Of a stretch of DNA of 64,000 nucleotides, positions 1 through 11,233 are shown piece by piece. Origin of the DNA: Porodaedalea pini (Eukaryota > Basidiomycota > Agaricomycetes > Hymenochaetales > Hymenochaetaceae); the NCBI GenBank assembly GCA_002794775.1, contig NBAY01000008.1, forward strand, positions 620,001-684,000, read 5' to 3'. A program made the translations under genes and the position numbers. The first letter of the stretch is position 1. Each line of letters starts with the position of its first letter. The notes beneath the pieces were generated by a model. It made no database searches, had not been told where the DNA came from, and saw only the letters and a list, made by a program, of their open reading frames with translations.

Positions 1-496
1 TCGATCGCGGTGTCGTAATCACCTGCAGTACCCGCCATATGCGGCTTTCCAGCGAAGCGGCGCGATGTCTCAACTGCGCTCACGTTGTTCGGGACCTCCC
101 TGTCACCTCTGTCAGTATACATAATACTAGCTATCCCATCAACAGGCGAACATACAGGAATATCTTCTCGGCAGGCTTTCCGTTGAGGATGCGAGGTCGT
201 TTATGATGATGTCCTTTCTTCACCTCCTCATCATTGTCTAAGTCAGTGATGACAAGCGGCCAGGTGATATAAGAGTCCTCCTGCGGAAGTCGAGTGGGCA
301 GGACGTCCGTCTGATGCTTTCCCAGCATCCAAACCCAAAGGCATAGCACAGAAGCAAGAAAGATGGCGAGCCTCACTCTCGCTCGCGAGAAACGCGATGG
401 AGCTTGACACAGACCCGTCCCGATGATTTCTGGCGTCGCCCCATCCTTTGGTAACGTCGGTTCCGTTTCGTTGAGCTTTTCGCCCGGTAGACTCAT
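1..496 (-). CDS. M28B (transferrin-receptor/Vps70-like) peptidase, N-terminal part, cut by window edge
   Basis: ATG at 496. The first exon (496-156) encodes a short Pro/Glu-rich cytosolic tail, one hydrophobic anchor (about residues 40-58, AIFLASVLCLWVW) and a luminal stalk ending KPAEKIFL. A 56-bp GT-AG intron (155-100) follows, and exon 2 reads EVPNNVSAVETSRRFAGKP then HMAGTAGDYD before the window ends. The pattern EKIFLxxP..xSAxxxSRxxAGKPHxAG is the start of the luminal region of glutamate-carboxypeptidase-II-like M28B proteins, and the complete paralogue at 42.8-46.1 kb has the same stretch. The predicted product is a type II membrane protein of the endomembrane system. The catalytic zinc site lies outside the window, so activity cannot be judged. 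The adjacent kexin gene ends 280 bp upstream on the same strand. Confidence 0.85.
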
Positions 497-776
497 GTTG
501 GTCGTTTACCAAGATGTGCGTGGGAGGTGGAGCATTTAGTGCTTATTTAAAGCAGAATCAAAATGGTGACACAATCCACTCAAGTGACGACGGAGCACAT
601 GGTTGCCTCATTTAGTAATTATATTAGAAACGAGAAAAACAGAGCCTGTACATGTCCGAGACAGCAAAAATCCGATAAATAGTCCTCGAACATAGTAAAC
701 AATGGAAGAGACACGCTCAATCTCGCGACCCTCGCAAGATCGAATCCCCTGCCTCATCGCCCGAGTCGACGTCGCA

Positions 777-3601
777 TTACCGCCGAATGTGATCTGTCGC
801 CTGCGTCTCCTCGTCCCCATCCTCATCCAAGAACCCAGAATGGAAGCCAACACGACCTGATGCGACATCGATATCCTCCGAATTCCTTCCCTCATCTTCC
901 GCATCATAGAGCACGTCCGGTGCACCCACCGATACGGGGCGCCGTGCATCGTTATCGAGCAGACGCATGCGCACGTCCTCACCCTCGCCTTCTTCAGCCC
1001 TTCTCTGCGCACCCATACGGTTCTGCCGAATCCGACGTATGATTATGAAGGCGGCGATGCACATGAAGAGCACAGCAAATACGCTGCCCACGATCGCAAT
1101 CCAGAACCGCGTGTCATCATCCATGGCTCCGCTACCTGAACTCGAGTCTGAGCCAGACGTCGCGGTTGCCTGGGCCGCAGGCGACTCGAAGTCCCCTTGT
1201 GCAGAATTAGTCGAGCTTATGACGGTCGGCTTCGGGTAGGATTTCGTTGTGGATGGCTCTGCTGTTGTGTGAGGCACATCAGAAGTCGGCTCCTCCTCGT
1301 ATGGCGGAGGAAAGGGTATAGGTAGCTCCTCTGATGACTTCAATGCATATGGGACAGATTTACTGGCGTCCTTCGAGGAACCCCAAAGTGATAGTCTCCA
1401 ACCAATGAATTTCCCGCTTTCGTCTTCCTTATTTTGGTCGGAAACCTTCAATGTCCATGTCCCTACAGGATTTTCGCCCCTGTGAGATGCCAGAGTTAGT
1501 ATGCGATTGTACGTTTTGCGAAAGAAGCTTACCAATGTTTTACCGACATGAAGCGCCAGCCCGGGTATCCATTATTGTCTCTGTCTCCTTTCCTCTGCTC
1601 TGCCAGCATACTGCGTATGCCAGTCGGACTCATGAAGGATATCTCGACGTCTCCCCTTCTCGAGTGGTCAATCCATACACGCACCGTCACATGCTCGAGG
1701 GCCTCAAAATTATTTTCATCGACCATCTCCTGCGTGATCTCTATCGTGCTCTGCACCCCGCCCTGCTCGATCGGTGAGCCGCCTGAGAACTCACCCTCGC
1801 CATCCATCGTTCCACCTTCGAGTTGTACAGCAGGAGCTTCAACCCACGCTTGCGGTTTCACTGAAGTCCAGTGCTGCGCTGCAGAAACAAAATCGAAAGC
1901 ATCAAGCTTCCCGAACCCAAATTTGTAACTGTATGGTTGTCCAGTCGCGGTAAGTTCCCAGCTAGAATCACCGGGGTTAACGATCTGCGCAGTTTTGACA
2001 CATAGATGCTGGATGTCACCTGTTTTGAGGATAAGTTAGCTTTCCGCATCAACTTTATTAAAAATATGAAAATTCACGCCATGTGAGATCTGGCCTATAA
2101 CTCTAGGTAAGTACGCCACATTGATTTCATAGTTCAAGCATTACACACCTTACTGAGAGTGCAAGCGCGAAGACGCCTACAGCATTCGGAGCAGCGGCAG
2201 AAGTACCCCCATGATTCCTTGTACACCTATTTTTCCCGACGTCTGTGGTAACCTTCACGATAACAATAAACAAAACCATCTTCTATATGTCTACATTAAC
2301 TCACGATGTGCTTATTACGGTCACTTCCAGAGCTGTACGTTGTTATCATATTCGCCGCACACGCTTCAGAATAGTACGGATGCTGTCCCTTGTAATCGAT
2401 AGAGGCGACTGTGACCGAGTAAATGGAGTTTGTGTACCCATCAAAATTACACTGATCGCCTGAGTGTGCGCCATTGCCGCTTGCGAATACGTACACTGAA
2501 CCTTTCCCATCGCGACCATTCTGCACCCCGTTGAGCATGGCCTTCTGGATGAGCACGCTCGGCGCCTCCATGGACTTCCCATCGTCTGCAGGCCCCCATG
2601 AGCAGCTGTAAATTGACGTGTTCTGGTACGCATAGTTGAGCGCAGCAGCTTCATCGACATCCGAGATAGGACCCGACCTTCATTTAGGTGTTTAGAAAAG
2701 TATCTCAAGGGAACATACTAGGTGCAGCACTTACAAAATGCGCACTCCCGCAACCTTGGACTCATATGCAATTCCAACGCCACAAACACTATTCTTGACC
2801 GCAGCGATCTGACCAGCACATCGCGTGCCGTGATTATCATCGGATAACATGGGCTTCGGGAGGTCAACATGATCGTTGAAGTCATATGAGCCCGCAGCAT
2901 CCTGATGACAGACAAAGCCCTCGTTCAGTACGTCCGAACCTATAACTCCTGATGAAGATACTCACAAAATTATCAGCAAGATCATCGCTTTCAAAATCTA
3001 GCCCATCGTCTACCATACACGAGATGGTGCCCTTGCCGGTGATTCCCATATCCCATACCGGAGTTGCGTTCATCATGTGCTCGGGGTAGTCCTCGTTCAC
3101 AAGATGCCATTGATCCTTGAACATCGGGTCTTCGATACCCAAACGTAGTGCAATGTCCCTTGCAAGCGATTTCGCCTCAGAGTCCTCCGACGAGACAGGT
3201 GGGGGTGCAGGAAGCGAAGCACGCTTCACTCGCTGTCTAGGTATTTGTCGCACGAGATGTCGCATTGCTTTAGGCAAAGCATCCCGTTTTCTCAGAGCGT
3301 AGTTCTCCTCCAACAGCCTGCGTGCGTGTAGGACTTTGTCCTCCTCGTCTGAGGCGGCTTTCTGGGAACGCAAGAGCCAATGGTCGCGCAACTCGCCCGC
3401 CGGCTCTACGAACTCCGCACCCAATGCATCTGCACATTCCTGGACAGAGACGCCAAGTGTAGGATCATGCTCAAACACATAATAGTCGTGTGTTGTGTAT
3501 GTGCGCCTTGCGGGCCGCGAAACTTCGCCTGAAGCGTATATGGATGAAATCGAGAGCAGTAGACCAAGTAGGAGGCCTCTAAGCCAGGAAGGCGAGTGCA
3601 T
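777..3601 (-). CDS. KEX2: Kexin, Golgi subtilisin-type proprotein convertase
   Basis: Calcium-dependent serine protease that cuts secretory precursors after Lys-Arg or Arg-Arg in the late Golgi. The first ATG is at 3601; a TTG 15 bp upstream in frame is not needed. Residues 1-24 form a signal peptide, followed by a propeptide with a Lys-Arg autoprocessing site at about 126-127 (RQRVKR). The S8 catalytic set is complete: Asp in VDDGLDFE, His in DNHGTRCAGQ, oxyanion Asn in FASGNGA, Ser in GGTSAAAPN. Then come the P/homo-B domain (1.4-1.9 kb), a Ser/Thr-rich stalk, one membrane helix (IAIVGSVFAVLFMCIAAFII) and an acidic cytosolic tail. At least seven exons join in frame at GT-AG introns; exon 1 is 3601-2966, and one junction restores SVRPDLTWRDIQ. 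No damage is seen, and the gene is expected to be functional. Confidence 0.95.
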
Positions 3602-4235
3602 GGTGCGTTTCAGCAAGATTTTCTACCAGTGGGTTCAAGATAAATTGAGATCATGAAAGCATGGGAACGAGATGCTGTTCCGCAAGTACTTGGACACGGT
3701 CTGACTTGCAACTCGACTGAGTTGCGCTCGGCTTTGGCTCAAACACTCACGCACAAGTTTGAGCACCAGAATTGTTCCACCGCCTTTCCCGACCGACCTG
3801 CACGCTTGAGAGTAGATAGTGGGTTTAGATAATAATGATAATCCGGCGACGAAGCAAATAAAAGCTGAAGTAGTGGAACAAATGAGTGCTGACAACTGAC
3901 GTGTCTACCCCGCGTCGATCAACACGTGGCCTCCCTCGTGAGAATAGTAATTATATTTACCTGTATTCGCTTATATTTGTGAGAGGAAAATGCCGTAAAC
4001 GATCATGATTCGGCGCTTCTGGGATAGCGTTATGTATTCAGTGCTCTCGTTGTGTACTTGAAAATCGGAGCTGAGAATACCGATAGAGAGTCCCGTCTCG
4101 TTCGCACCCATTTGACCACACCTACAACCATATTGGCCCATCCTCTGCCTGTGGTTTATTTTTGGAGAGAAATCATTATCAGTGAGCGAGGCTTGTAGGA
4201 TTCGTGGTGGATTCGTAGAAAGATATGTAAATGTG
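3602..4235. other. Intergenic stretch upstream of kexin, no gene seen
   Basis: This stretch holds the kexin promoter side and AT-rich sequence. A short open frame on the minus strand (3635-3895) has no homology that I recognise and no splice context, so I did not call it. Confidence 0.6.
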
Positions 4236-4860
4236 CTAAAGATGACGAGTACTCAGACTTACCAAGTAGTCTTGATGAGCAGCAACAGTCAAGGAGGACC
4301 TGTGAGTAACCAGTAAGTTTAGATGCAGCGAAGTCAGAGAAAGAATTAGGAGGTGTGAAACCAATTTTACTAACCGTAAGATCATAGGCATTGGGCGGAA
4401 GACTATCAACAAGGATGGGATTTTAGCTCCCTTTACAAACATTATCATCAATGTGATTAGATGTCCTCTCGTCATCCGGGTCACCTCCGATGTCAGCAGG
4501 CCAAAGCACTGTATCCCTAGCCGTTAGATACCTGTGAGGCTCCGAAACGGCTGTCTTACCTTCATCTATCCCACCTTCTTCCGTTCCATCATAGCTCGCT
4601 ACCCGTGACCCGCTCCTCGAATCTAGCAAAGACGCTATCGGATTACTGACACAACCACTAAGCTGGTCACTTGTTTCGAAAAACAAAGTTGTCTCCTGGT
4701 TGCACATCCTTGACGAGCTCGTGCACTGCACTGATCTGTGAGCCCAGCACTGTTGCACGTCAAATGACCAGACTGACAGTGTTGTCTCTTGTCGGACGGT
4801 TGTGTATATCATCATCCATAAAGATAACAATGTCTCCTTCTTGATAGTCATATTTTTCCG
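4236..4860 (-). pseudogene. Degenerate caspase-like (metacaspase/C14) domain relic
   Basis: Minus-strand translation gives, in order but spread over frames and broken by stops: EKYDYQEGDIVIFMDDD, HELVKDVQPGDNFVF, TSDQLSG, DGTEEGGIDE, VLWPADIGG, NHIDDN, ILVDSLPPNAYDLT and LLDCCCSS. This is the motif order of the fungal caspase p20 fold: the Y.F....I..L.DD strand, LV.D..PGD..FF, D..EEDG.DE.I.P.D, I.DD.....LV..LP....L and DCCHSG. The YSGH loop with the catalytic His is missing (FFE-TSDQ remains), and DCCHSG has become DCCCSS. A TGA interrupts the first half and a TAA the second. More decayed coding-like sequence may reach 5103. Agaricomycetes carry many such caspase-domain genes. This copy cannot be a working protease. 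Confidence 0.65.
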
Positions 4861-5274
4861 GCATCACAAAAATGTCTAAAATCTTGCACGGGCTTACATA
4901 CCCGTGGAAGATAGTAAATTTTGTAAATTTTGTGTATTATGTACAAGAGAATCTAGCACACTCTCAAAATGATCAGAAATGTACAAGTTGCCGCAAGATC
5001 GCCGCAAGTCTGATGCATATTGCCAAGTTAGGTCATACTGATCGTCACTTACAAGAAAGACCGGCCCTGAAGAAATATAGAAGAGAATATGGTGCAGCTT
5101 CAAAATGACATGGGATAATCTTACTTGTGGTTCTTGTCGTGTCTGGTAGAGTTCTTATATAAGGCCTACAAGTCATTATATGAGACTGAAAGTCTACTGG
5201 TTCATTATCACACCATTTAAATAATATAACAATAATGTATTTCTATTGCATCATTTATTGTACAATTGAATTAT

Positions 5275-6235
5275 TCAAAATCGTAGCCACGTCGAAATCA
5301 TAGATAAAAGTAAAAGAGGAATAAAGAATTCAGGTTTGACGGCGTCCGCGGGTGAGATGAGGTGCAGGATATATCTGCAATGAGTTGAGCAGGTCCTCAA
5401 ACTGGAAGCGCATTGCGTACGTGTCCATACACTCACCGTCCAGCCCCATCCCATCCATCCCATCACCAATTGACCCCATCGACCCCATTGAGCCGAAGCT
5501 CGTCCATGGCGGCAGCCCCTTGTCCATTCCAAAGTTGATTTCGCCGAATACATTTTGACTCTGCGTCTCCTGGTTCTAACCATGTGGAATGTGTGGCAGA
5601 TTCATCGGTGTTGCACAGCATCTGCATTGCCCACGCTGGCAAGCCGTAGTCGTCCCACTCACCAGCAACTGCCATTCTGGCGACTCAGGCAGCCCGTGCG
5701 GCACTTGAAGTTGTCCACCTGGTGATTGGCCAGTTGGCGAAGAGAATTGACCAGGGAGGAAGAGACGTGAGGACGAGGAGGAAGGAGGTGTTGGTGCAGA
5801 AAGCAGATCACCTGAAGAGGTTGAAGGCTCGCTAGGAATTTTGAGCTGCGTGAGCATGCGAGGGCGAGGCTAAGCAGCGACAGGCACCTGCTCCTTGTAT
5901 ACCTGAAACATGGTATAGCATGCTATGAAGAAGGGCAGAAAAACACACCTGCATCTCGCTGCCAGCAGTCGAGAAATCAGGAACCTGCCCTGGCATACCA
6001 TAGTTCATGGACTGCAGATGCAAGTTTGGAAACTGGAAACCGCTCATTCCACCAAATTCCCCCTCTCTTTCCTGGCTGTGGCCATTCATCTGCAACTGCT
6101 GCTCGTCTTTGTTGCCCTCGTGCGTTGCAGGTGAGCCAACCGCCGAGCCACTGTTTGAACCAGGCGCTGTAGATCCTGACTTAGGGGTGTCTGGGATCAA
6201 CGGTCCTTTTGGGGACGTGATCGCGTTGCTCTGGG
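5275..6235 (-). pseudogene. 3' part of a decayed Ser/Pro/Gly-rich protein gene, possibly a transcription regulator
   Basis: On the minus strand one frame runs from about 6260 to 5950 with strongly biased coding composition (SPKGPLIPDTPKSG, GNKDEQQLQMNGHS, LHLQSMNYGMPGQVPD). It reaches a plausible GT-AG intron after GSEMQ. The next exon opens with YKEQVPVAA, then a TAG stop, then PRPRMLTQLK and a Ser/Pro-rich stretch. The final portion can be read as GEWDDYGLPAWAMQMLCNTDE or as Met/Gly repeats (GSMGSMGSIGDG). The in-frame stop and the shifting frames argue for decay. I cannot identify the family. Low-complexity Ser/Pro/Gln/Met composition is usual for activation regions of fungal transcription factors, but that is inference. 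It probably belongs with the fragment at 7.06-7.8 kb. Confidence 0.4.
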
Positions 6236-6239
6236 AGGT

Positions 6240-7045
6240 TAGGGGTAGACTGCGGTGAGATCACTCGACGTACCGGTACGCGTCGGTACGCTTCGGTACG
6301 CGCCGGTACATGTCGATATCGAGAACAAAGGTCGGGAACTCCTGTCGCATCTGTGGTTTGACCGGTACGGAGTCGGTACGTGCAGGTAATCAACACCAGT
6401 ACGATGTGATCACGACAAGCGACGAGGATCAAGTTACGAAGTATGAGACGAGAGACGGTTTCGAGAGATGAGATGCTAAGACGAAGACGGAACGACTACA
6501 AGATTACAAGAACTAAGACGGATTGCACTCAAGTTACCCTATCTGAGGGAGACTCTGCGGTAGAACTGACTTGTCCTCTACCTACGACATGGGGTGCATA
6601 TTTATACTAAGTCCAAAGATCTATCTACAGTTAATAATTTCCATATGGGCATACTGTGCATATCAGTCAAAACATAGAGAAGTCGAAAGGAAAAGTCATA
6701 GGTCATAGAGGCGTGCATAGAGTGCATAGAAATCAGAAGAACATAGGAAAAACATAAATCATAATGAGGAAAACGTCCACTTCGCGTCCGATCACACCGG
6801 TGCTCCACCGGAACTCAGATCGTCCAATCGGTACGTGGCTCCCATCATTGGACAGCAGTCCAGTATGCGTCTTGGCTGTATGCTCCATGTGACCGCGTCC
6901 CTAATCGTCGAGATAAGATCTCCGGTACGTTCCGGTATGCTTTCGGAGGTGTCGGAACGTGCTGATGACGCAATTGCGAGGTTCTGATTTGAGACCGGAC
7001 CGATCAGGTTGAGTCCGGTACTGATCGGTACGTGTCAGAACCAGT
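6240..7045 (-). mobile_element. Putative solo LTR or LTR-like insertion rich in GTACCG motifs
   Basis: Both ends are packed with short CGGTACG/GTACCG words (6268-6395 and 6826-7040) absent from the flanks. The core is AT-richer and, on the minus strand, has a promoter-like TATAAATATGCACC near 6612-6599 followed by a stretch resembling the R-U5 part of an LTR. Broken reading frames of similar composition lie on both sides, as expected for an insertion into a gene. I could not find a clean TG...CA boundary with a target duplication, so both the edges and the element class are uncertain. An AT-core DNA element with subterminal repeats is the alternative. Confidence 0.4.
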
Positions 7046-7059
7046 TCTTGAATGCTTCT

Positions 7060-7800
7060 GGAGTGATCGGTGGTGATGGGACGATCGGCACGGCTCTACA
7101 GCGCTGTCTCGAGCAGCCTCGGGATCTTCATTGTAGGAGGCGGAGGGGGTAGCTGGCATCATCGGTGGTGTCGGTGCACCTGGTGCACTTGTCGAGTGGC
7201 GGTTCTGCAGGAGGACAAAGCTAAGCAGTCTGGGAACTAAGCTCTGGGTGGTCTGAGTTGGGATGTGTGTGGAAAGCAAGTGTCCGTGTCCATGCCTGTG
7301 TCCACGTGGTGCGAGTGCAAGTAGGAAGACATGCTGAGCGGGCTGGATTCGAGAGAAGCCCGCAAGAGCATTGCGCTGTCAATCGCAAGGCTCGCTCCTG
7401 GTCCAGAACCAGATGCGCCAGAGAGCGAGGGCATCGAGAGGTTCAGCGGGAACGAGAGCATCTGACTTTGACCCTGGCCCTGCGATCCCTCCGATTTGCT
7501 CATGTTGAAGTCCGTGAGATCCGCCGTCTTGACTTCGCACACGTGACTGCACCCGCTGTTCACATAGCCATACAGACCATAGAGAGACCCGTCAGCGGAG
7601 AGCATGTCAAGCTCGCTGAAGTCCTCCGAATCGATGGTCAACAAAGACAGGGAGACGCTTGTGGGGCTGATGGTGGATCACAAAGAACTGTTGCAGGCAC
7701 GCATGCCAGAACCATGCACACAGCTGCTCGACTTGGTACAGTCACAACACTCCTTCTTCCTCACCTTCCCACCTGCCATTGACTGTCTTGCCCTTCGTCT
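7060..7800 (-). pseudogene. 5' part of the decayed Ser/Pro/Cys-rich gene
   Basis: The minus strand reads KKECCDCTKSSSCVHG, a TGA stop, then in the same frame STISPTSVSLSLTIDSEDFS, SGCSHVCEVKTADLTDFN, a Gly/Gln stretch and SLESSPLSMSSYLHSHHVD. The Cys-rich motif followed by an acidic Ser-rich region recalls Cys-cluster transcription regulators such as copper-fist proteins. No full copper-fist DNA-binding domain is visible, so this is only a hint. The TGA could be a decayed Arg codon. The fragment ends near the GTACCG-rich insertion, beyond which the 5.3-6.2 kb fragment continues in the same orientation. Confidence 0.35.
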
Positions 7801-10320
7801 CCTTGGCAGTGAGTGTGGTCTGATAGACGTACCAAGGATACATCTCTCATGCTGCTTCGCGAGATCGTCCCAGTACTCGTGGACTAGAGGCCAGTTATAT
7901 GAACTGTCTGTATATAGGGGTTACTCACCAATTTGAGTGGCACAAGCTTGCCTGAGCTCCATTTCCAGCCATGTCTTGACTTACATGTTCACTACATTGC
8001 AAAGAACATGTGGCTTTAGTTTTTAAGTGCTTGACGGATTTGTGACCGAGGGAGAGCAGGTGATGGTGGTGGGAGAAAGCAAAGTGCAACGATGCGTCGA
8101 GCATCTCAACGCATTTTCTAAGTCTGCAATTTCTAAGTCCACTAAGTCCGCCGAGTGGTGAATTTCGTCTGATGCGTGTCCTTGTCCACTCACCATCAGC
8201 ATCCCAATTCTCAAGAATGCACTCATCAATTACTCCAGCTGCATCTATGTACACTATCTAGTATCTCTCCCGCTGTCTCCACCTTCTCCCAATACCCGCA
8301 CCTACTCTCTTTGGCACAGCAGCAAGCAGTGTCAACCATTGAAACAATCCCAAGTCCCGAAGATGCACCCGGTAAAAGCGAACTATGTGGCTTTTCTGGT
8401 CGGCGAGTCAAGCATTCCCATTGTCGGCAACCTTCCGAGGTGCACACGCAAAGTCGACAGATAAATTGCCTTGCTTCTCGTACTGACGTGCTCAATCCTA
8501 GATCAAGCTGTGAAAAGCCTGACCGACATCTGGTGCCCTGAGAGAGCATCCCTGTTGTCTTCTCAACTCAAACAGTTATCATGGTGGTGACAAAACAGCT
8601 GCTGTCACTCCCTTCTCAATGCCAGCCACTAAAACATCAGTTGGCTCAACTTCCCTCACCCTGTTCATCCAGTACACTTTCCTCCCTCTTCCTCCTGCCC
8701 CTTCTGACCCACCATACGCTTCATCGACGTCAGCCATTTTCCCATCCACCTTTCTCGCCGAGAATTTCAGCAGAAATGTCACAACTATAGTCCGAGAAGG
8801 ATCTCGTTTGGATCAAAACATTCGTACGGAGGTCCTCTGCCATTCATGCACAACATGCAGTGTCCTGCATTCGGCGCTCTGCTACATCGAGGTGGTGAGA
8901 GGGAAGGTGCCAGAGCTGGTGGAGAAAGAGAGGCTTGGTATGAGAGTGAGAGGCAAGTCAGAGTTAGATAAGAGGATTGTGAAAGAAGATGAGGCGTCTG
9001 CCTCGTCGAAGGTGAATACCTCTTTGGACACATCCAACCTCTGCAGCCTTCTGACGGAACTGATGTCAATGGATCCGTTCGACGCATTGTGTGTACCGAC
9101 GGTCCTCCAAATGGACGCTTTGCTTCTATTAACTCAGCAGATGCAGACTCAAAGGCAGTCTAACAACAAGCACCGTAAGATTCCAGCAAAACCGCTCATG
9201 CCACTGCCATCTCTGCAATCATGGCTTCTTTGCCCGTGGTGCACCTTCCTTGCCGTGCTCATTCTAACATCAACATTCTTACAGGATCAATGCTATTCAA
9301 ATCATTGGATGCTGCGAACGCACACTTGGCGATGTGCTTGGGTGGCATCTCTGGGTCGGCAAGGGCTGTACGCCACCGCAGGAAGAGAACTCGTGCAGTA
9401 TGCAATGCACGAAAAGCGAGGGTACAATCGCATTTGGATCATCTCCAGTTTCTGCAATGCGCAACGCAACACACTTCCTGAGTCCACCCTTGTCAGATGC
9501 AGGCGCAAGCCCGGAGTTTGGCCATGAGGCAGGGATGGCAAGTAGAGCACTTGGATGTGCTGCGATGCTACCAGATGATGCAGCAATGCGGAGCATGCTG
9601 CCCCGCTATCGATTCCCAGGATCGTTGCCATTCTCATTTGCAGGTCCACCTCTCACAGTCATTGCAGCACATCAGCATGCAGCACTTAGTGCACAGCAAA
9701 CATTGCTTTCTTCTGCTTTCACATCACAAACGCCGTTGTCTTCTGATCTGACGCCTGTCCCACTCGAAGAGCCGACATCACGCCTTTTGTACTGGCCGCT
9801 CTGACTTGGCGAATCAACGTTCGAGACGCTGAGTGCGGCATTGTGCAGCTACAATTATAGTTATAGCTACAACAACAGCGCCAATGGCATGTGGAGTACC
9901 GCACAGAGCACGGACTCGTCTGACTTGGGCTCTAGCGTCGGGTTTGAAGCTGTCACAGCACCACCAGACATGCCTGTGGTCATGCAGCTTGCAGGTGTGT
10001 TGGCTGATGGTGCCCAAGGCAATGCCATGGGCTCCAGCCTGGGTGTAGCGAAGGGCCACTGATTCGGACCCGCCGACAAGTCAGACCCGGTTGTGTGATA
10101 CGTGCAGGTGCTCTCTGTGGGCATTCTTGAGGACAGGACTGCAATCCGTGGCATTGGTGGAATTGGGAACGGAAACAGGATTAACAGTTAGGGACAGGTG
10201 TCCATGTCAATGCCCAGCTTCACAAGTGCTGGTCTCAAGCCTCAGTTTGGACTCGGTGGTTGTGAATAGGCTGTTACTATTGAACCACTTCGGACTTGAA
10301 CCAAACCAAACTTCCTAGAA
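7801..10320. other. Low-information region, possibly further decay of the minus-strand gene
   Basis: No confident gene. On the minus strand short coding-like pieces occur (PPMPRIAVLSSRMPTEST, SANTPASCMTTGMSGG, SNVCCALSAAC) separated by stops, in an order compatible with the 5' continuation of the broken gene at 5.3-7.8 kb. A 302-codon plus-strand frame (8619-9527) has a proper ATG but no recognisable domain, and its Ser/Pro/Leu composition mirrors the opposite strand. I see no RNA gene or repeat here. Confidence 0.4.
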
Positions 10321-10364
10321 ATATCTGAAATATAAGTGGACTATCAGACTATAACACTAGTACT

Positions 10365-10700
10365 ATGATGAATGCATTACACTTGAGATATTAGACTTCT
10401 GAAGGACATACAAGTGACATATAATATGAGAAAAATAAATGTTCATTTCCTGTAAGCATCTATCTAAGTTGTATTTACCTTCTATCCTAATAAGTATCTG
10501 ACATGCAGACTGACATACTGACACTGAACATATAAACCTGTGAAGAGCCTTTCAGCTTCGTTGTCAGGCATACTCAGTAGAATAAATACATTACAGCTTG
10601 GACATCAGACTTTTGGAGGGCATATAATCAGAATACAAAATGATAAAAGTATAGTATATTTTTTGTAATTATCTATCTGTCTTGTATATGCCCTGTATTG
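10365..10700. repeat. Imperfect tandem duplication, unit about 213 bp
   Basis: The segment at 10370-10480 (GCATTACACTTGAGATATTA, GACTTCTGAAGGACATACAA, then ATAATATGAGAAAAATA and ATCTATCTAAGTTGTAT) recurs with substitutions and small indels at 10583-10695 (ACATTACAGCTTGGACATCA, GACTTTTGGAGGGCATATAA, ACAAAATGATAAAAGTATAG, ATCTATCTGTCTTGTAT). The offset is about 213 bp. The sequence is AT-rich and non-coding, and probably an old duplication or a remnant of a repeat. Confidence 0.5.
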
Positions 10701-11233
10701 CACCAAAACTCTTGTAACGAGCTTGTATCTGACTCGAAGACATTTTGGCACATGACAAGCTGACTAACAGACTTTTATTACCTTACAAGGTATACAAGGC
10801 TATACAGGCGACGCGACTTTTTCGTGATGGGAGTTGGTATGCACATGTGAATGCCAATTAGTCCAATAAGGAGGGGGTGGCACTAGGCTACTAACGAACA
10901 AGCAGTTTTTTGAGTATGAGAAGGCCTCGACGTGTACCGATCAACAATAAATTTATGCCAGGATGCTTCTTCCACAGCCTTCCTGTGGCTCTTTGTTACT
11001 GACAGTGACCAGAAGCACTTTCTTCACCAAGACTTCAACAGCCGTGTTTAATCATTCGATAATGAGTGAGTGAAGAAAAAGCATTGAGTGAGCGGTCAAG
11101 CAGGTGTTACAGCATAATGCCATTTGCAAGTCCCTTGCAGCATTAGATTGAGTTTATTTATCTTTCTCTTGAGATCTAAGGAAAAAATAATGGTAGACTC
11201 GGAGAGCTTTAGCGTACGCGCATTGAAGCCTAA
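10701..11233. other. AT-rich spacer and promoter side of glucosidase II beta gene
   Basis: No open frame of interest. The last 100 bp before the ATG at 11234 should hold the promoter and 5' leader of the next gene. I see no clear TATA box. Confidence 0.5.

Noticed and set aside
3602..3616. Kexin start at the TTG 15 bp upstream of the ATG
   Set aside because: A normal ATG at 3601 gives a complete signal peptide.
4423..4851. 142-codon minus-strand frame as an intact gene
   Set aside because: Caspase motifs are found only by switching frames. The continuous frame mixes real and shifted segments, so I list a relic instead.
8619..9527. 302-codon plus-strand open frame with an ATG
   Set aside because: No domain, odd composition and coding-like pieces on the opposite strand. 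Long chance frames are common in such GC-balanced sequence, so I did not call it a gene.
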